In this document: piece after piece, positions 23,199 through 31,934 of the stretch | Numbering within the stretch: position 1 is the stretch's first letter | Layout of the letters: the number at the start of each line of letters is the position of its first letter | Assembly (NCBI GenBank): GCA_040751775.1 | Contig: JBFMGD010000007.1 | Span: 1 to 64,000 of the forward strand | Direction: 5' to 3' | From: JBFMGD01 sp040751775 | GTDB taxonomy: Bacteria; Bacillota; Dethiobacteria; DTU022 | Length of the DNA: 64,000 bases | Program-made: the position numbers and the translations under genes | Notes under the pieces: generated by a model | Databases searched by the model: none | What the model was told of the DNA's origin: nothing | What the model saw: only the letters and a program-made list of their open reading frames with translations

Positions 23199-25168
23199 AT
23201 CGCATCCACCTCCGCCAGGATTTGTGCGTTGGTATAACCCTGCAGGTTGATCGACCCGGAGCGGCAGGCCACGGTACAAGAGCCGCAACCCTGGCAAAGG
23301 GCCGCGTTTACCTCGGCCACTATGCGGGTTAGCTTTTCCCCCCGGAAGTGCTCCTCGATCTGCACGGCGCTGATCGCGCCGTAAGGACAGACCGCCTCGC
23401 AATAAAGGCATCCCGAACAGCCGGACTGATCCACCCGAGCCGTGCAGGCTTCACCCTGCAGTTTTTCTTTGGCCAGCAAGCCGACCGCCTTCACCGCGGC
23501 GGCGCTGGCCTGGGCGACACTGTCGGGGATATCCTTGGGCGCCTGGCAGGCGCCGGCGATAAAGATGCCGGCGGTATGTGTCTCCACCGGTTTGAGCTTG
23601 GGATGGGCCTCGTTAAAGAAATGATACTGGTCGCTGTTGATGCCGATCACGCGGCCGACCTGGGCGGCGTCGCCGCGGGCCACGGAGGCCGCCGCCAGGA
23701 CAACCATATCAGCCTGAATTTCAATAGTTTTGCCGCTCAGAGAATCGACCCCTTTTACCGTCAACCGGTCGCCGTCGGGGAAAACCTTGCCCACCTGGCC
23801 GCGCAGGTAAGCCACCCCGTATTGTTCGGCGGCGCGACGCTGAAATTCCTCATAACCTTTACCCGCCGTGCGCACATCGATATAAAAAACGTAACTGCGC
23901 GCTTCGGGCACCTTCTCCTTGAGCAAAATCGCCTGTTTCGCTGTAAACATGCAGCAGATTTTGGAGCAGTAGTTCATACCGCGCGCTTTATCTCGTGAAC
24001 CGACACACTGGATAAAGACCACGTTCCGGGGTGGTTTGCCGTCGGAGAGACGTACCACCTTGCCGCCGGTCGGGCCGGCGGCGTTAAAAAAGCGCTCGAA
24101 TTCCAGGGAGGTCAGTACGTCCGGATGCTGCCCGTAAGCATATTCGCCGTATTCAACGGGGTTCAGCTGGTCGAAGCCGGTCGCCACCACGATTGCGCCG
24201 TAGCGACGCTCCAGTATCTGATCCTGCTGTTCGAAATAGACCGCCTGCGGGGGGCATTCTTTTTCACAGATCCGGCAACGACCTTTGCGGAAATAGAGGC
24301 AATTATCCCGGTCGATCACCGGCACATTGGGTACAGCCTGGGGGAAAGGCACATAAATCGCTTTCCGTTTGGCCAGGCCCATTTCAAATTCGGACTCGGT
24401 TTTAGTCGGACATTTCTCGTAACAAACACCGCAGCCGGTACATTTAGTTGCATCAATAGCGCGCGCTTTTTGCCTGATTTTAACATCGAACTGGCCGACA
24501 AATCCTTTTACCTCTTCCACTTCGGAATAAGTAAGCAGGTTGATCTGCGGATGTTGGGCCGCCTCCACCATTTTCGGGGTCAGGATACAGGCAGCGCAGT
24601 CGAGGGTGGGAAACGTTTTCTCGAGCTGAGCCATCCGGCCGCCGATACTGGGTTCCCGCTCCACCACGTCCACCGGGTAGCCTGCCTCGGCAATATCCAG
24701 GGCTGCCTGAATCCCGGCGATACCGCCGCCGATCACCAGGGCGCGTTTTTCCACATCCAGCCGCGGGGCGATCAGCGGCGCGTTCAAAACAGCCTTGGCC
24801 GCCGCGGCCCGCAGTAGAGCAATCGCCTTGGCCGTAGCCTCGGTTTTATCTTGATGCACCCAGGAACAGTGCTCGCGCAAATTAGCCACTTCGAGCAGAA
24901 ACGGGTTTAAGCCCGCTTCCGCCACCGCCTTGCGAAATGTAGATTCGTGCATGCGCGGCGAACAGGTGCCGACTACCACTTGTTCCAGTTTTTCATTCTT
25001 GATGGCCTCTTTGATCAAATCCTGGCCGATCTCGGAGCAAAGATAACGGTAATCGGCGGTATGAACAACCCCGGGGAAGTTCCGGGCCGTCTCCACCACC
25101 GTCTCTATATCCACAGTGCCGGCGATGTTAGTGCCGCACCAGCAAATAAAGACTCCGACTCTGGGCAA
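23189..25168 (-). CDS. hdrA: HdrA, flavin-based electron-bifurcating heterodisulfide-reductase subunit
   Basis: A 659-residue HdrA. VFICWCGTNIAGTVD opens the N-terminal domain. The FAD fold ALVIGGGIAGIQAALDIAEAGYPVDVVE lies near residue 143. Iron-sulfur motifs are CTGCGVCYEKCP near residue 242, plus two C-terminal ferredoxin motifs, CSGCLYCEAVCP and CQGCGSCTVACRSGSI. HdrA is the bifurcating core that splits an electron pair between a high-potential acceptor (via HdrBC) and ferredoxin. Together with MvhD and the Flx-type subunits the likely donor is NADH. ATG at 25168 gives the normal start MPRVGVFICWCG. A hairpin lies in the 90-bp gap from hdrC. Confidence 0.96.
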   Translation of the reverse strand: MPRVGVFICWCGTNIAGTVDIETVVETARNFPGVVHTADYRYLCSEIGQDLIKEAIKNEKLEQVVVGTCSPRMHESTFRKAVAEAGLNPFLLEVANLREHCSWVHQDKTEATAKAIALLRAAAAKAVLNAPLIAPRLDVEKRALVIGGGIAGIQAALDIAEAGYPVDVVEREPSIGGRMAQLEKTFPTLDCAACILTPKMVEAAQHPQINLLTYSEVEEVKGFVGQFDVKIRQKARAIDATKCTGCGVCYEKCPTKTESEFEMGLAKRKAIYVPFPQAVPNVPVIDRDNCLYFRKGRCRICEKECPPQAVYFEQQDQILERRYGAIVVATGFDQLNPVEYGEYAYGQHPDVLTSLEFERFFNAAGPTGGKVVRLSDGKPPRNVVFIQCVGSRDKARGMNYCSKICCMFTAKQAILLKEKVPEARSYVFYIDVRTAGKGYEEFQRRAAEQYGVAYLRGQVGKVFPDGDRLTVKGVDSLSGKTIEIQADMVVLAAASVARGDAAQVGRVIGINSDQYHFFNEAHPKLKPVETHTAGIFIAGACQAPKDIPDSVAQASAAAVKAVGLLAKEKLQGEACTARVDQSGCSGCLYCEAVCPYGAISAVQIEEHFRGEKLTRIVAEVNAALCQGCGSCTVACRSGSINLQGYTNAQILAEVDAICL

Positions 25169-25235
25169 GGTTATCCCTCCCTATGCCTTTATATTGATTA
25201 TTTCAGCATTGAAAAAATGCTTTGGACTGTATCCT

Positions 25236-25259
25236 AGGGGCACGGTACGCCGTGCCCCT
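25236..25259. repeat. Hairpin at the hdrC stop, inside the hdr operon
   Basis: Ten-base arms AGGGGCACGG / CCGTGCCCCT surround TACG and touch the hdrC stop codon. There is no T-tract on the minus strand, so it may protect or partially end the hdrBC message rather than act as a full terminator. GGCAC/GTGCC core as in other palindromes here. Confidence 0.7.
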
Positions 25260-25657
25260 TACTTAGTGTATTTACGAAACCCGCTGACCAAAGCTTGCTG
25301 GGGCAGCTGTTTTAGCTGCTCCGGGGTAAGCTCTCCCGGGTTAAGGCGGTTGCCCTCGCGGCGGCGCAGAGCCACCAGGCGGATGCCTTCCATCATCCGG
25401 GCTAAATCCAGATCGCGGGGGCAGCGGGCGGCGCAAGTAAAACAGGAGGCGCAGACCCAGGGGGTCTTGCTCTTGCAAGCCTCATCGGTGAAGCCCAGCT
25501 GCAGGTAGCGAATTACCTGGTGCGGCAGCAGATCCATCACCGCCGACACCGGACAGGCGGCGCTGCATTTGGCACACTGTAAGCAACAGGCCGGATCCTG
25601 GCCGCTCCGTTCTTTCATCTCTTCAATAAACCGGCTATGGTTTTCGGTCTGTTTCAT
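25259..25657 (-). CDS. hdrC: HdrC, iron-sulfur subunit of heterodisulfide reductase
   Basis: A 132-residue ferredoxin-like subunit with two [4Fe-4S] motifs, CLQCAKCSAACP (from residue 22) and CASCFTCAARCPRDLDLARMMEGIR (from residue 70). HdrC carries electrons between HdrA and the catalytic HdrB. Its ATG overlaps the hdrB stop by 4 bp. The C-terminal tail (EQLKQLPQQALVSGFRKYTK) is typical. The order hdrB-hdrC-hdrA is unusual only in the hairpin separating C from A. Confidence 0.95.
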   Translation of the reverse strand: MKQTENHSRFIEEMKERSGQDPACCLQCAKCSAACPVSAVMDLLPHQVIRYLQLGFTDEACKSKTPWVCASCFTCAARCPRDLDLARMMEGIRLVALRRREGNRLNPGELTPEQLKQLPQQALVSGFRKYTK

Positions 25658-26469
25658 CCTGGCCGTACCTCCCCGGCCTCAACTGCCGCCGTGCCGGCAA
25701 CAGCCAACGCCTCTGCCAGCAGTTCGCTGAAATAGTAAACCGGCATTCTTTTTCCAGCCGTCCGGCCGCAGTTTTCCAAATTGTAGCGGCACAAAGGGCA
25801 AGCCGTGATTATGACCTCGGCACCCGCCCGCTCGGCTGAATTGAGAATTTTGGCGACCGTATCTTCAGCCACCTGCTTCTGGGTTACAGAGAGGTACGCG
25901 CCGCAGCACTCGGTGCGGTACGGCGTGGTCACCACTTCGGCGCCGAGCGCTTTTAAAAATTCTTCCATAATTGAAGGGTTTTCCGGGTCATCGAACTGCA
26001 TCACCTTGGACGGGCGCAACAGCAGGCAGCCGTAGTAAGCAGCTACTTTACGACCGGCCAAAGGTTTCTTCACTGTTTGGCCGAGGCGGGCAAAACCATA
26101 ATCATCCCGCAGCACTTCCAAAAAATGCAGTACCCGGCCCTGCCCGTCGTATTCCACCTCCAAAAAATCGGTCGCTTTACGGCGAGCCTCTGCGTTGCGC
26201 TGCATCACTTCCTGAGCCCGCTTGAGTATGTGATGGCAGGCGGCGCAGAGGGAAACTACGGGATCACCGGCGGCTTTGGCCAGGGTCCGCACAGGGGAGA
26301 GCAAAGTGATCACTTCATCCTCGTAGAGGGGGAAGACAGCGCCGCAGCACTGCCACTCCGGGATCTCCTCAAGCTCAATCCCTAAAACGGCGGCGGCGGC
26401 CAGCGTTGTCTCCTCCATATTTTTGGCCTGGTCTTTTACAGTACAGCCGGGGAAATAGCGATAGCGCAT
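25654..26469 (-). CDS. hdrB: HdrB, catalytic CCG-domain subunit
   Basis: A 271-residue protein with two CCG domains. The first has FPGCT ... EWQCCGAV ... SLCAACHHIL, the second YYGCLLL ... ECCGAYLSV ... ITACPLCRYNLE. These cysteines bind the two non-cubane [4Fe-4S] clusters that reduce disulfides in methanogen HdrB. In bacteria the natural acceptor is unknown (a thiol protein or small disulfide is plausible). It is the first gene of the operon, with TATAGCCG-rich leader and a GGAGGTGACC site before the ATG. A 127-bp gap separates it from the upstream PP-loop gene on the same strand. Confidence 0.95.
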   Translation of the reverse strand: MRYRYFPGCTVKDQAKNMEETTLAAAAVLGIELEEIPEWQCCGAVFPLYEDEVITLLSPVRTLAKAAGDPVVSLCAACHHILKRAQEVMQRNAEARRKATDFLEVEYDGQGRVLHFLEVLRDDYGFARLGQTVKKPLAGRKVAAYYGCLLLRPSKVMQFDDPENPSIMEEFLKALGAEVVTTPYRTECCGAYLSVTQKQVAEDTVAKILNSAERAGAEVIITACPLCRYNLENCGRTAGKRMPVYYFSELLAEALAVAGTAAVEAGEVRPG

Positions 26470-26596
26470 TAAACGGTCACCTCCTGCAGATAACGGCTAT
26501 AAAAATTAAAACCTCGATCATCGGTATTCGACAACGAGGCAAAAACTCCTTTTTAAATATTAAAATAAGTTTATAAATATTAGAATAGCCGGGAGG

Positions 26597-27262
26597 TTAC
26601 TCGGGGCCCGGTTCCCGGAAAAGGCTGTTCATGAGCGCGGCCCGCCATTTGTCCCGCAAATCAGGGTAGCGGTCAACGAGCTCCTCCACCAGATTCGCCA
26701 TCTCCCGGCGCTTGGTTTTACCGCTAGCCGGACAGGGGTTGACCACCACAGGCCAGCCCTCACGGCGGGCCAGGTTGGTAATAATCTGCTCCGGTATCTG
26801 GATCAGCGGGCGGATCTGAGTCAGACCGGTCCGATCAAGAAGGGTAACCGGCTTGAATGTACTCATTTGCCCCGTATAGATCAGGTTCAGCAGGTAAGTT
26901 TGGATCGCATCATCCAGGTGATGCCCCAGGGCTACTTTGCGGGCGCCCGCTTGAAGGGCGGCTTGATGTAAAGCGCCGCGCCTCAAGTTGGCGCAGAGGG
27001 CACAGGGGTTCTTCTCCCGGCGGCGTTCAAAAACGACGCGGGCAATGGCAGTCTTTTCAATATGCAGCGGAATCGCCAGTAATTCGGCCAGGCGGTTCAA
27101 CGGCATGATTTGGTCATCAGCCCAACCCAGATCAACATGGACCGCTTTAAGCTCAAAGGGAAAAGGAGCATGTTTCTGAAAGAGTTTCAAAACATAGAGT
27201 AAGGCCAGGCTGTCCTTACCGCCGGAGAGTCCCACGGCCACGGTATCTCCCGCTTCGATCAT
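26597..27262 (-). CDS. TtcA-like PP-loop ATPase, with apparent frameshift at the true start
   Basis: A PP-loop ATPase with SGGKDSLALLYVLKLF near residue 14, a CALC motif (NPCALCANLRRGAL) and GHHLDDAIQTYLLNLIYTG, the pattern of TtcA-type tRNA thiolation enzymes. TtcA inserts sulfur at C32 of tRNAs via an iron-sulfur cluster. The ATG at 27262 leaves only 13 residues before the loop, whereas relatives have about 30 more. In-frame sequence upstream encodes KKVDLLRKSDGKWFLTKVKQ. It joins an ATG at 27344 only if one A of the AAA at 27341-27339 is removed. The gene as sequenced therefore lacks its proper start. It lies upstream of hdrB. Confidence 0.78.
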   Translation of the reverse strand: MIEAGDTVAVGLSGGKDSLALLYVLKLFQKHAPFPFELKAVHVDLGWADDQIMPLNRLAELLAIPLHIEKTAIARVVFERRREKNPCALCANLRRGALHQAALQAGARKVALGHHLDDAIQTYLLNLIYTGQMSTFKPVTLLDRTGLTQIRPLIQIPEQIITNLARREGWPVVVNPCPASGKTKRREMANLVEELVDRYPDLRDKWRAALMNSLFREPGPE

Positions 27263-27591
27263 CCGGAAGTGGTAAATTGTCTGTTTGACCTTCGTTAAAA
27301 ACCACTTACCGTCACTCTTGCGCAGCAGGTCAACCTTCTTTCATTGCCTCTGGAATTCACTGAGTTGTTACCTCAAGATTATACCAGTTGACGGCATCCG
27401 GTTCCAGTGATGATATAATGAATACGGCAGTTTTAGGAACTTTGAAAATGTCTAACCTAAATTATATTACTGTTACCGGCCAAATAGACCAATTCCGGAT
27501 CAATTTAAGAAGATTTAAAAACAATCCAAACAGAAACAACAGTTCTATAATAATTCTATGGTAATATGTCTCCTATAAGGGGGTAGATCGG

Positions 27592-28740
27592 ATGTCCGCT
27601 AATCGGGAAACAGTTTCTCATCAGGGTAGAAAGGTAAAGGCAAAAAAAAGACGATCACTGATCATACTGCTCCTGGCACTGGCGATTGTTTCTTTAATAA
27701 CCGGTTACGGATTCGTCGCCAGCGGAGCGTGGGACAAAACTACCCATACTTTCCGGCTGTGGTTTGGAGAAGAAGAGGCCGTGGAGCCGCCCGAGAGCGA
27801 TACTGACCCGCTTAAACCGGATGATCCGGCCAATCCGGGGAAACCCGCGGATAAGCCGGTTACTCCGGGTGAAGAACCGCAAGCCCCGGGTAAACCCGAT
27901 CAGCCGGCAAGCGATGCAGAACCGGCGGCGCCGATTATCTATGTCGGCCAGGTACTGGTCATCCCCGGATCCGAGGGAGGTTCAATTGCCGCTTCACAGG
28001 TTATCCGCAACGGCACCCTGCCTGCCGGCACAAAAAAAATCGCCCTCACATTTGATTCCGGATGGCTTTTTGAGCAGACTAGACCCCTCTTAGATATGCT
28101 GGATCACTACAACGTTAGCGCAACCTTTTTCCCCAGGGCGCTTTGGCTTCAGGATCACCCAGATTTGGGTCAAGAAATTGTCAAGCGGGGCCATACCATG
28201 GGCAGCCATTCCCTGACCCATCCCCATATGAAAGAGATGACGCTGGATCAAATCCGGCATGAAATGAAAGAGTCTACCCGCATCATTCAGAGTGTTACCG
28301 GGGTGAGGCCGTATCTGTTCCGCCCACCGTACGGTGAATATGATCAGCGGGTGTTGGATGTTTTAGCTGAAGAAGGTTATCCCTTTACGATTATGTGGAC
28401 CGTGGACACATTAGACTGGGCGGCCGGGACGACCATGGTTGTCGACGGGCAGCAAGTTTTAATCGATACCGATTTCATCGTAAACCGCGTTTTAAGCAAC
28501 GCCTCTAACCAGGGTATTATCTTGATGCATATCGGCGGACCGAGCACGGTAAATGCGCTGCCCCGCATAATTGAAGGCCTGCGGAACATGGGTTACACAT
28601 TTACCACTGTGGACCAGATGCTGCCTGCTCCCACTGCAAGCACGCTTACGCACACCGTAAAAAGCGGCGACACCCTTTACAGTATCGCCCAACGCTACGG
28701 AGTCAACGTGCAGCAGATTGTCCAGGCTAATGATCTTTAA
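27592..28740 (+). CDS. Membrane-anchored polysaccharide deacetylase with LysM remnant
   Basis: A 382-residue protein: basic N-terminus, one membrane helix (residues 23-45), a Pro/Asp-rich linker with repeated KPDxP units (65-112), a NodB deacetylase domain (145-345) and a C-terminal LysM half. The NodB motifs are TFDSGW (the usual TFDDG with Ser for the second Asp), HSLTHPHM (His metal ligands) and RPPYGEYD. It probably de-N-acetylates peptidoglycan, as PdaA/PgdA-type spore or wall enzymes do. The LysM module is odd: HTVKSGDTLYSIAQRYGVNVQQIVQANDL at the end lacks its last strand, while a matching IYVGQVLVIPG occurs before the NodB domain. GGGGG lies before the ATG. Confidence 0.88.
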   Translation: MSANRETVSHQGRKVKAKKRRSLIILLLALAIVSLITGYGFVASGAWDKTTHTFRLWFGEEEAVEPPESDTDPLKPDDPANPGKPADKPVTPGEEPQAPGKPDQPASDAEPAAPIIYVGQVLVIPGSEGGSIAASQVIRNGTLPAGTKKIALTFDSGWLFEQTRPLLDMLDHYNVSATFFPRALWLQDHPDLGQEIVKRGHTMGSHSLTHPHMKEMTLDQIRHEMKESTRIIQSVTGVRPYLFRPPYGEYDQRVLDVLAEEGYPFTIMWTVDTLDWAAGTTMVVDGQQVLIDTDFIVNRVLSNASNQGIILMHIGGPSTVNALPRIIEGLRNMGYTFTTVDQMLPAPTASTLTHTVKSGDTLYSIAQRYGVNVQQIVQANDL

Positions 28741-28749
28741 AATGTAATC

Positions 28750-28823
28750 CGGCACTCAACTCATTGAGTGCCGACCGCAACATTTGCTGTTGATTAATTT
28801 TGGGGTACGCCCATGGCGTACCC
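28750..28823. repeat. Two adjacent palindromes after the deacetylase gene
   Basis: First: CGGCACTCAA / TTGAGTGCCG arms (28750-28759, 28764-28773). Second: GGGTACGCC / GGCGTACCC (28803-28811, 28815-28823) around CAT. Both can form hairpins between the convergent deacetylase and ECF genes. Neither has a long T-tract. Their GGCAC and GGCGTACC parts resemble other hairpins in the window. Confidence 0.7.
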
Positions 28824-28850
28824 TTACTCACGAGGCTTACCGTAAAACTG

Positions 28851-29351
28851 TCAGAGTTTGAAGGTATGTTTTAGCCGCACAGCGACCGGCAGGGCTGCCG
28901 CGCCGCCTAGCAGCGCATTAAACAGTTGCGGAAGCAGCAGCGCTTGCGCGGCCGCGGCCGGCAGGTTTAAAAGGTAGTGGACCGCGCCGGCGATGACAAG
29001 AAATTTACCTAAAGATCCTGCCGCCAACCCGAGAAGAGGCCAGAAGACGCCTCGGTCCTTCAGTAAACCGTAGCAGCTGCAGTAGAGAGCGTTGCCGGCC
29101 ATGATAAACGGCACAGCCGGCGCCAGCAGGGGAGAGAGAATCCCCAGCAGTAATGCAGCCCACGGTGTGATCAGCCCGAGACCGACTCCGCCGGCCGCGC
29201 CGACCAGAGCTGTTGATAGAATCAAGATCAAGTTGACCAGCGGCCCCGTTACCGGCGGGGGCAGGCGCAGGCTTTGTATAGCCAGCGTCATCGCCAAAAG
29301 CAAGCCGGTCCTCGTAATCAGGCGGATAGACAGAATCGGATCTGCTATCAT
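28851..29351 (-). CDS. ECF transporter S component
   Basis: A 166-residue hydrophobic protein with five or six helices, fitting the small substrate-binding S components of energy-coupling-factor vitamin transporters (LLLAMTLAIQSLRLPPPVTGPLVNLILILSTALVGAAGGVGLGLI and ALPVAVRLK near the end). Such proteins bind a vitamin or metal-related ligand and use a shared EcfAAT module, which is not in this window. The substrate cannot be assigned. It starts at the ATG at 29351 after GAGGGGGG and is divergent from the hydrogenase operon. The 244 bp between them holds a GC-rich hairpin (CTGGC/GCCAG at about 29443-29458) in the transcribed leader, but no riboswitch class could be recognised. Confidence 0.72.
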   Translation of the reverse strand: MIADPILSIRLITRTGLLLAMTLAIQSLRLPPPVTGPLVNLILILSTALVGAAGGVGLGLITPWAALLLGILSPLLAPAVPFIMAGNALYCSCYGLLKDRGVFWPLLGLAAGSLGKFLVIAGAVHYLLNLPAAAAQALLLPQLFNALLGGAAALPVAVRLKHTFKL

Positions 29352-29595
29352 GGAAACCCCCCTCGCGTGATCTGCCTCATGTTGAATACTATGCGAGTAT
29401 CCGGGTATTCAGAATTCAAAGCCCATTTTTTCATCTTTTCCACTGGCAGCGGCGCCAGAGCGGGAAAAACCTTCTCACCCTGACTTTCTCTCCTGAAGGG
29501 ACAGGCCGTGCCTTCACCTTATTTTTCCTGGTATGCTTCCACCGGCCCTGAGAACGCTAGATTTATCATAAGCCTTGGCGATAGGAGGAAAATTG

Positions 29596-30081
29596 TTGGC
29601 AGTTAAACCGGTCGAGGATAAAGCGCTCTATGACCAGTTAACCCTGGCTTTGGAAAAATATAAAGGGAAACCGGGAGTATTAATCGCCGCCCTGCAGGAA
29701 GCACAGCAGCTATTCGGCTACCTGCCCCGCAAGGTGATGATCCATGTGGCCAATGAATTAACCATCCCCCTGGCCGAAGTCTACAGCGTGGTCAGCTTCT
29801 ATTCTCTCTTCTCTACGGTGCCCACAGGGAAGCACCGGCTGGAGGTATGTATGGGTACGGCTTGTTACGTCAGGGGAGCGGAAAAGCTGCTGCAAGATTT
29901 GCAGAAAAAACTGGGCGTCGGCCCCGGAAAAGTTACTGAAGACGGCCTGTTCAGCGTGGCCACTACCCGCTGTGTCGGGGCTTGCGGCGCTGCTCCGGTG
30001 ATCAAGGCAGGTGAAGAGCTGCACGGCGGGGTCACTGCCGATCATTTGGAATCGCTGCTTGAGGAGATGAAAAAATCGTGA
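29596..30081 (+). CDS. hydC: HydC, NuoE-like subunit of bifurcating [FeFe] hydrogenase
   Basis: A 161-residue thioredoxin-fold [2Fe-2S] subunit. YKGKPGVLIAALQEAQQLFGYLP precedes EVYSVVSFYSLF, and the four cluster Cys are in VCMGTACYVRGAEKLL and TTRCVGACGAAPV. In trimeric HydABC enzymes this subunit sits beside the flavin-bearing HydB. GGAGG at 29584-29588 gives 7-bp spacing to the second TTG at 29596, which is preferred over TTG at 29593 and the longer frame from 29575. Its stop overlaps hydB by 4 bp. Confidence 0.93.
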   Translation: MAVKPVEDKALYDQLTLALEKYKGKPGVLIAALQEAQQLFGYLPRKVMIHVANELTIPLAEVYSVVSFYSLFSTVPTGKHRLEVCMGTACYVRGAEKLLQDLQKKLGVGPGKVTEDGLFSVATTRCVGACGAAPVIKAGEELHGGVTADHLESLLEEMKKS

Positions 30082-31934
30082 GTACGCTTCTGGAAGAGTT
30101 GACTGAAGAAAGGATTCACCCGGAAACTACACACCGCATCTTAATCTGCGGCGGTATCCCATGCACCTCGCTGGGCTGCCGTAAAGTAAAAGAAGCTTTT
30201 GAATCTGAGTTGTCAGAGAGGGGGTTAACCGGGTCGGTACCGCTGAAAATTGTCGGCTGTATCGGAGACTGCAGTCTTGGCCCCGCCGCGATCGTCTACC
30301 CGGAAGGAATCGTCTATCAAAAGCTGAACCCCGATCACGCCCGCATGATTGTCCGGGAGCATATCATCGCCGGCCGGGTCGTGGAGCAGCTTCTACACCG
30401 CGATCCTCAATCGGAAAAAATTTTGCGGCAGCGTGAAGAGATGCCGTTTTACAGGCAGCAAACCAGGCTGGTGCTGCGCAACTGCGGGGTGATTTCCGCG
30501 CACATCGAAGATTATTTGAAGTACCGGGGTTATGCCGCCCTGACCCGCGCTTTAACGGAAATGAGCCCGGAGCAGGTGATCGATGAAGTTAAATCAGCCG
30601 GTTTGCGCGGTAGGGGGGGCGGCGGCTTTCCAACAGGGCGCAAGTGGGAACTGGTGCGCGCCGCGGCCGGTGATGAAAAATACGTAATCTGCAATGCCGA
30701 TGAAGGCGACCCGGGCGCCTTTATGGACCGGAACATCCTCGAGGGAGACCCGCACAGCGTCCTGGAAGGATTGTTGATCGCCGGCTACGCCGTGGGAGCA
30801 CAGCGGGGATATATCTACGTACGTGCGGAGTATCCCACCGCCGTGCACCATTCCAAGGCTGCGATCGAGCAAGCGCGGGAGAAGAAGCTGCTCGGCGAGA
30901 ACATCCTTGAAAAAGGGTACTCCTTCGATATCGAAATACGTATCGGAGCAGGCGCTTTCGTCTGCGGGGAAGAGACCGCGCTGATCTCATCGATCCACGG
31001 CACCCGGGGCGATCCCAACCCGCGGCCTCCTTTCCCGGCGGAAAAGGGTTTGTGGGGAAAACCGACTTTGATCAACAACGTGGAAACCCTGGCCAACATC
31101 CCGCTGATCATCTTGCACGGCGGCGGCCGGTTTGCGGAGCTCGGCACGGAAAACAGCCGCGGCACAAAAGTATTCGCCCTGGCCGGTAAAGTGCGCCGCA
31201 CCGGGCTGGTTGAAGTGCCGCTGGGCACCTCCCTGCGCACGATCATTTACGACATCGGGGGCGGCATTCCCGGTGACAGGAAGTTTAAAGCGGCCCAGAC
31301 AGGCGGCCCTTCGGGCGGCTGCATCGGGCCGGAACTGCTGGATATAACGATGGATTACCGGAGCCTGCAGGAAGCCGGCTCTATGATCGGATCCGGCGGC
31401 TTGATTGTGATGGACGAAAATACCTGCATGGTCGATATCGCCCGCTTTTACCTCGATTTCACCCAGGACGAGTCGTGCGGCAAATGCACCCCCTGCCGCA
31501 TCGGGACCAAAAGAGCGCTCGAAATACTGGAGAAGATAACCGCCGGCAAGGGGGAGGAGCGCGACCTCGAACAGCTGGAACAGCTGGCCCTGCTGATGAA
31601 AAACGGCTCGCTGTGCGGGCTGGGACGCTCCGCGCCAAACCCGGTCCTCAGTACCTTGTATCGCTTTCGTGATGAATATCTTGCGCACATCAAGGAGCAC
31701 CGCTGCCCGGCCGGGGCCTGCCGGGCGCTGGCCCGGCCATATATCATGGAAGATAAATGCCGCTCTTGCGGGATCTGTTCCCGCATTTGCCCGGCCGCGG
31801 CCGTAACCGGCGAAAAAGGCGTCCCCTACCGCATCGACCCGGAAAAATGCATCGACTGCACCAAGTGTTATGAAGAATGTCCTTTTGACGCCGTAACCCG
31901 AGGAGGACCTCTCTATGCCGAAGTTGATCATTGA
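30078..31934 (+). CDS. hydB: HydB, NuoF-like NADH/flavin subunit of bifurcating hydrogenase
   Basis: A 618-residue subunit. An N-terminal thioredoxin-like [2Fe-2S] domain (ICGGIPCTSLGC ... VGCIGDCSLGP, residues 20-80) is followed by the NuoF core. There, GLRGRGGGGFPTGRKW binds NADH, CNADEGDPGAFMDR binds FMN, and ESCGKCTPCRIGTKR with GSLCGLG holds a [4Fe-4S] cluster. The C-terminal ferredoxin domain has CRSCGICSRICP and CIDCTKCYEECP. It oxidises or reduces NAD(H), and with HydA couples NADH plus reduced ferredoxin to H2 evolution, or the reverse. GTG start at 30078. It overlaps hydA by 20 bp. Confidence 0.96.
   Translation: MSTLLEELTEERIHPETTHRILICGGIPCTSLGCRKVKEAFESELSERGLTGSVPLKIVGCIGDCSLGPAAIVYPEGIVYQKLNPDHARMIVREHIIAGRVVEQLLHRDPQSEKILRQREEMPFYRQQTRLVLRNCGVISAHIEDYLKYRGYAALTRALTEMSPEQVIDEVKSAGLRGRGGGGFPTGRKWELVRAAAGDEKYVICNADEGDPGAFMDRNILEGDPHSVLEGLLIAGYAVGAQRGYIYVRAEYPTAVHHSKAAIEQAREKKLLGENILEKGYSFDIEIRIGAGAFVCGEETALISSIHGTRGDPNPRPPFPAEKGLWGKPTLINNVETLANIPLIILHGGGRFAELGTENSRGTKVFALAGKVRRTGLVEVPLGTSLRTIIYDIGGGIPGDRKFKAAQTGGPSGGCIGPELLDITMDYRSLQEAGSMIGSGGLIVMDENTCMVDIARFYLDFTQDESCGKCTPCRIGTKRALEILEKITAGKGEERDLEQLEQLALLMKNGSLCGLGRSAPNPVLSTLYRFRDEYLAHIKEHRCPAGACRALARPYIMEDKCRSCGICSRICPAAAVTGEKGVPYRIDPEKCIDCTKCYEECPFDAVTRGGPLYAEVDH

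Noticed and set aside
22698..23411. Longer form of the MvhD-like protein starting at 23411
   Set aside because: The extra 71 residues are out-of-frame hdrA sequence; GGAGGTGG sets the start at 23198.
29352..29595. Cobalamin or Moco riboswitch between the ECF S gene and hydC
   Set aside because: Some GC-rich hairpins occur, but the conserved blocks of these classes are not in the right order.
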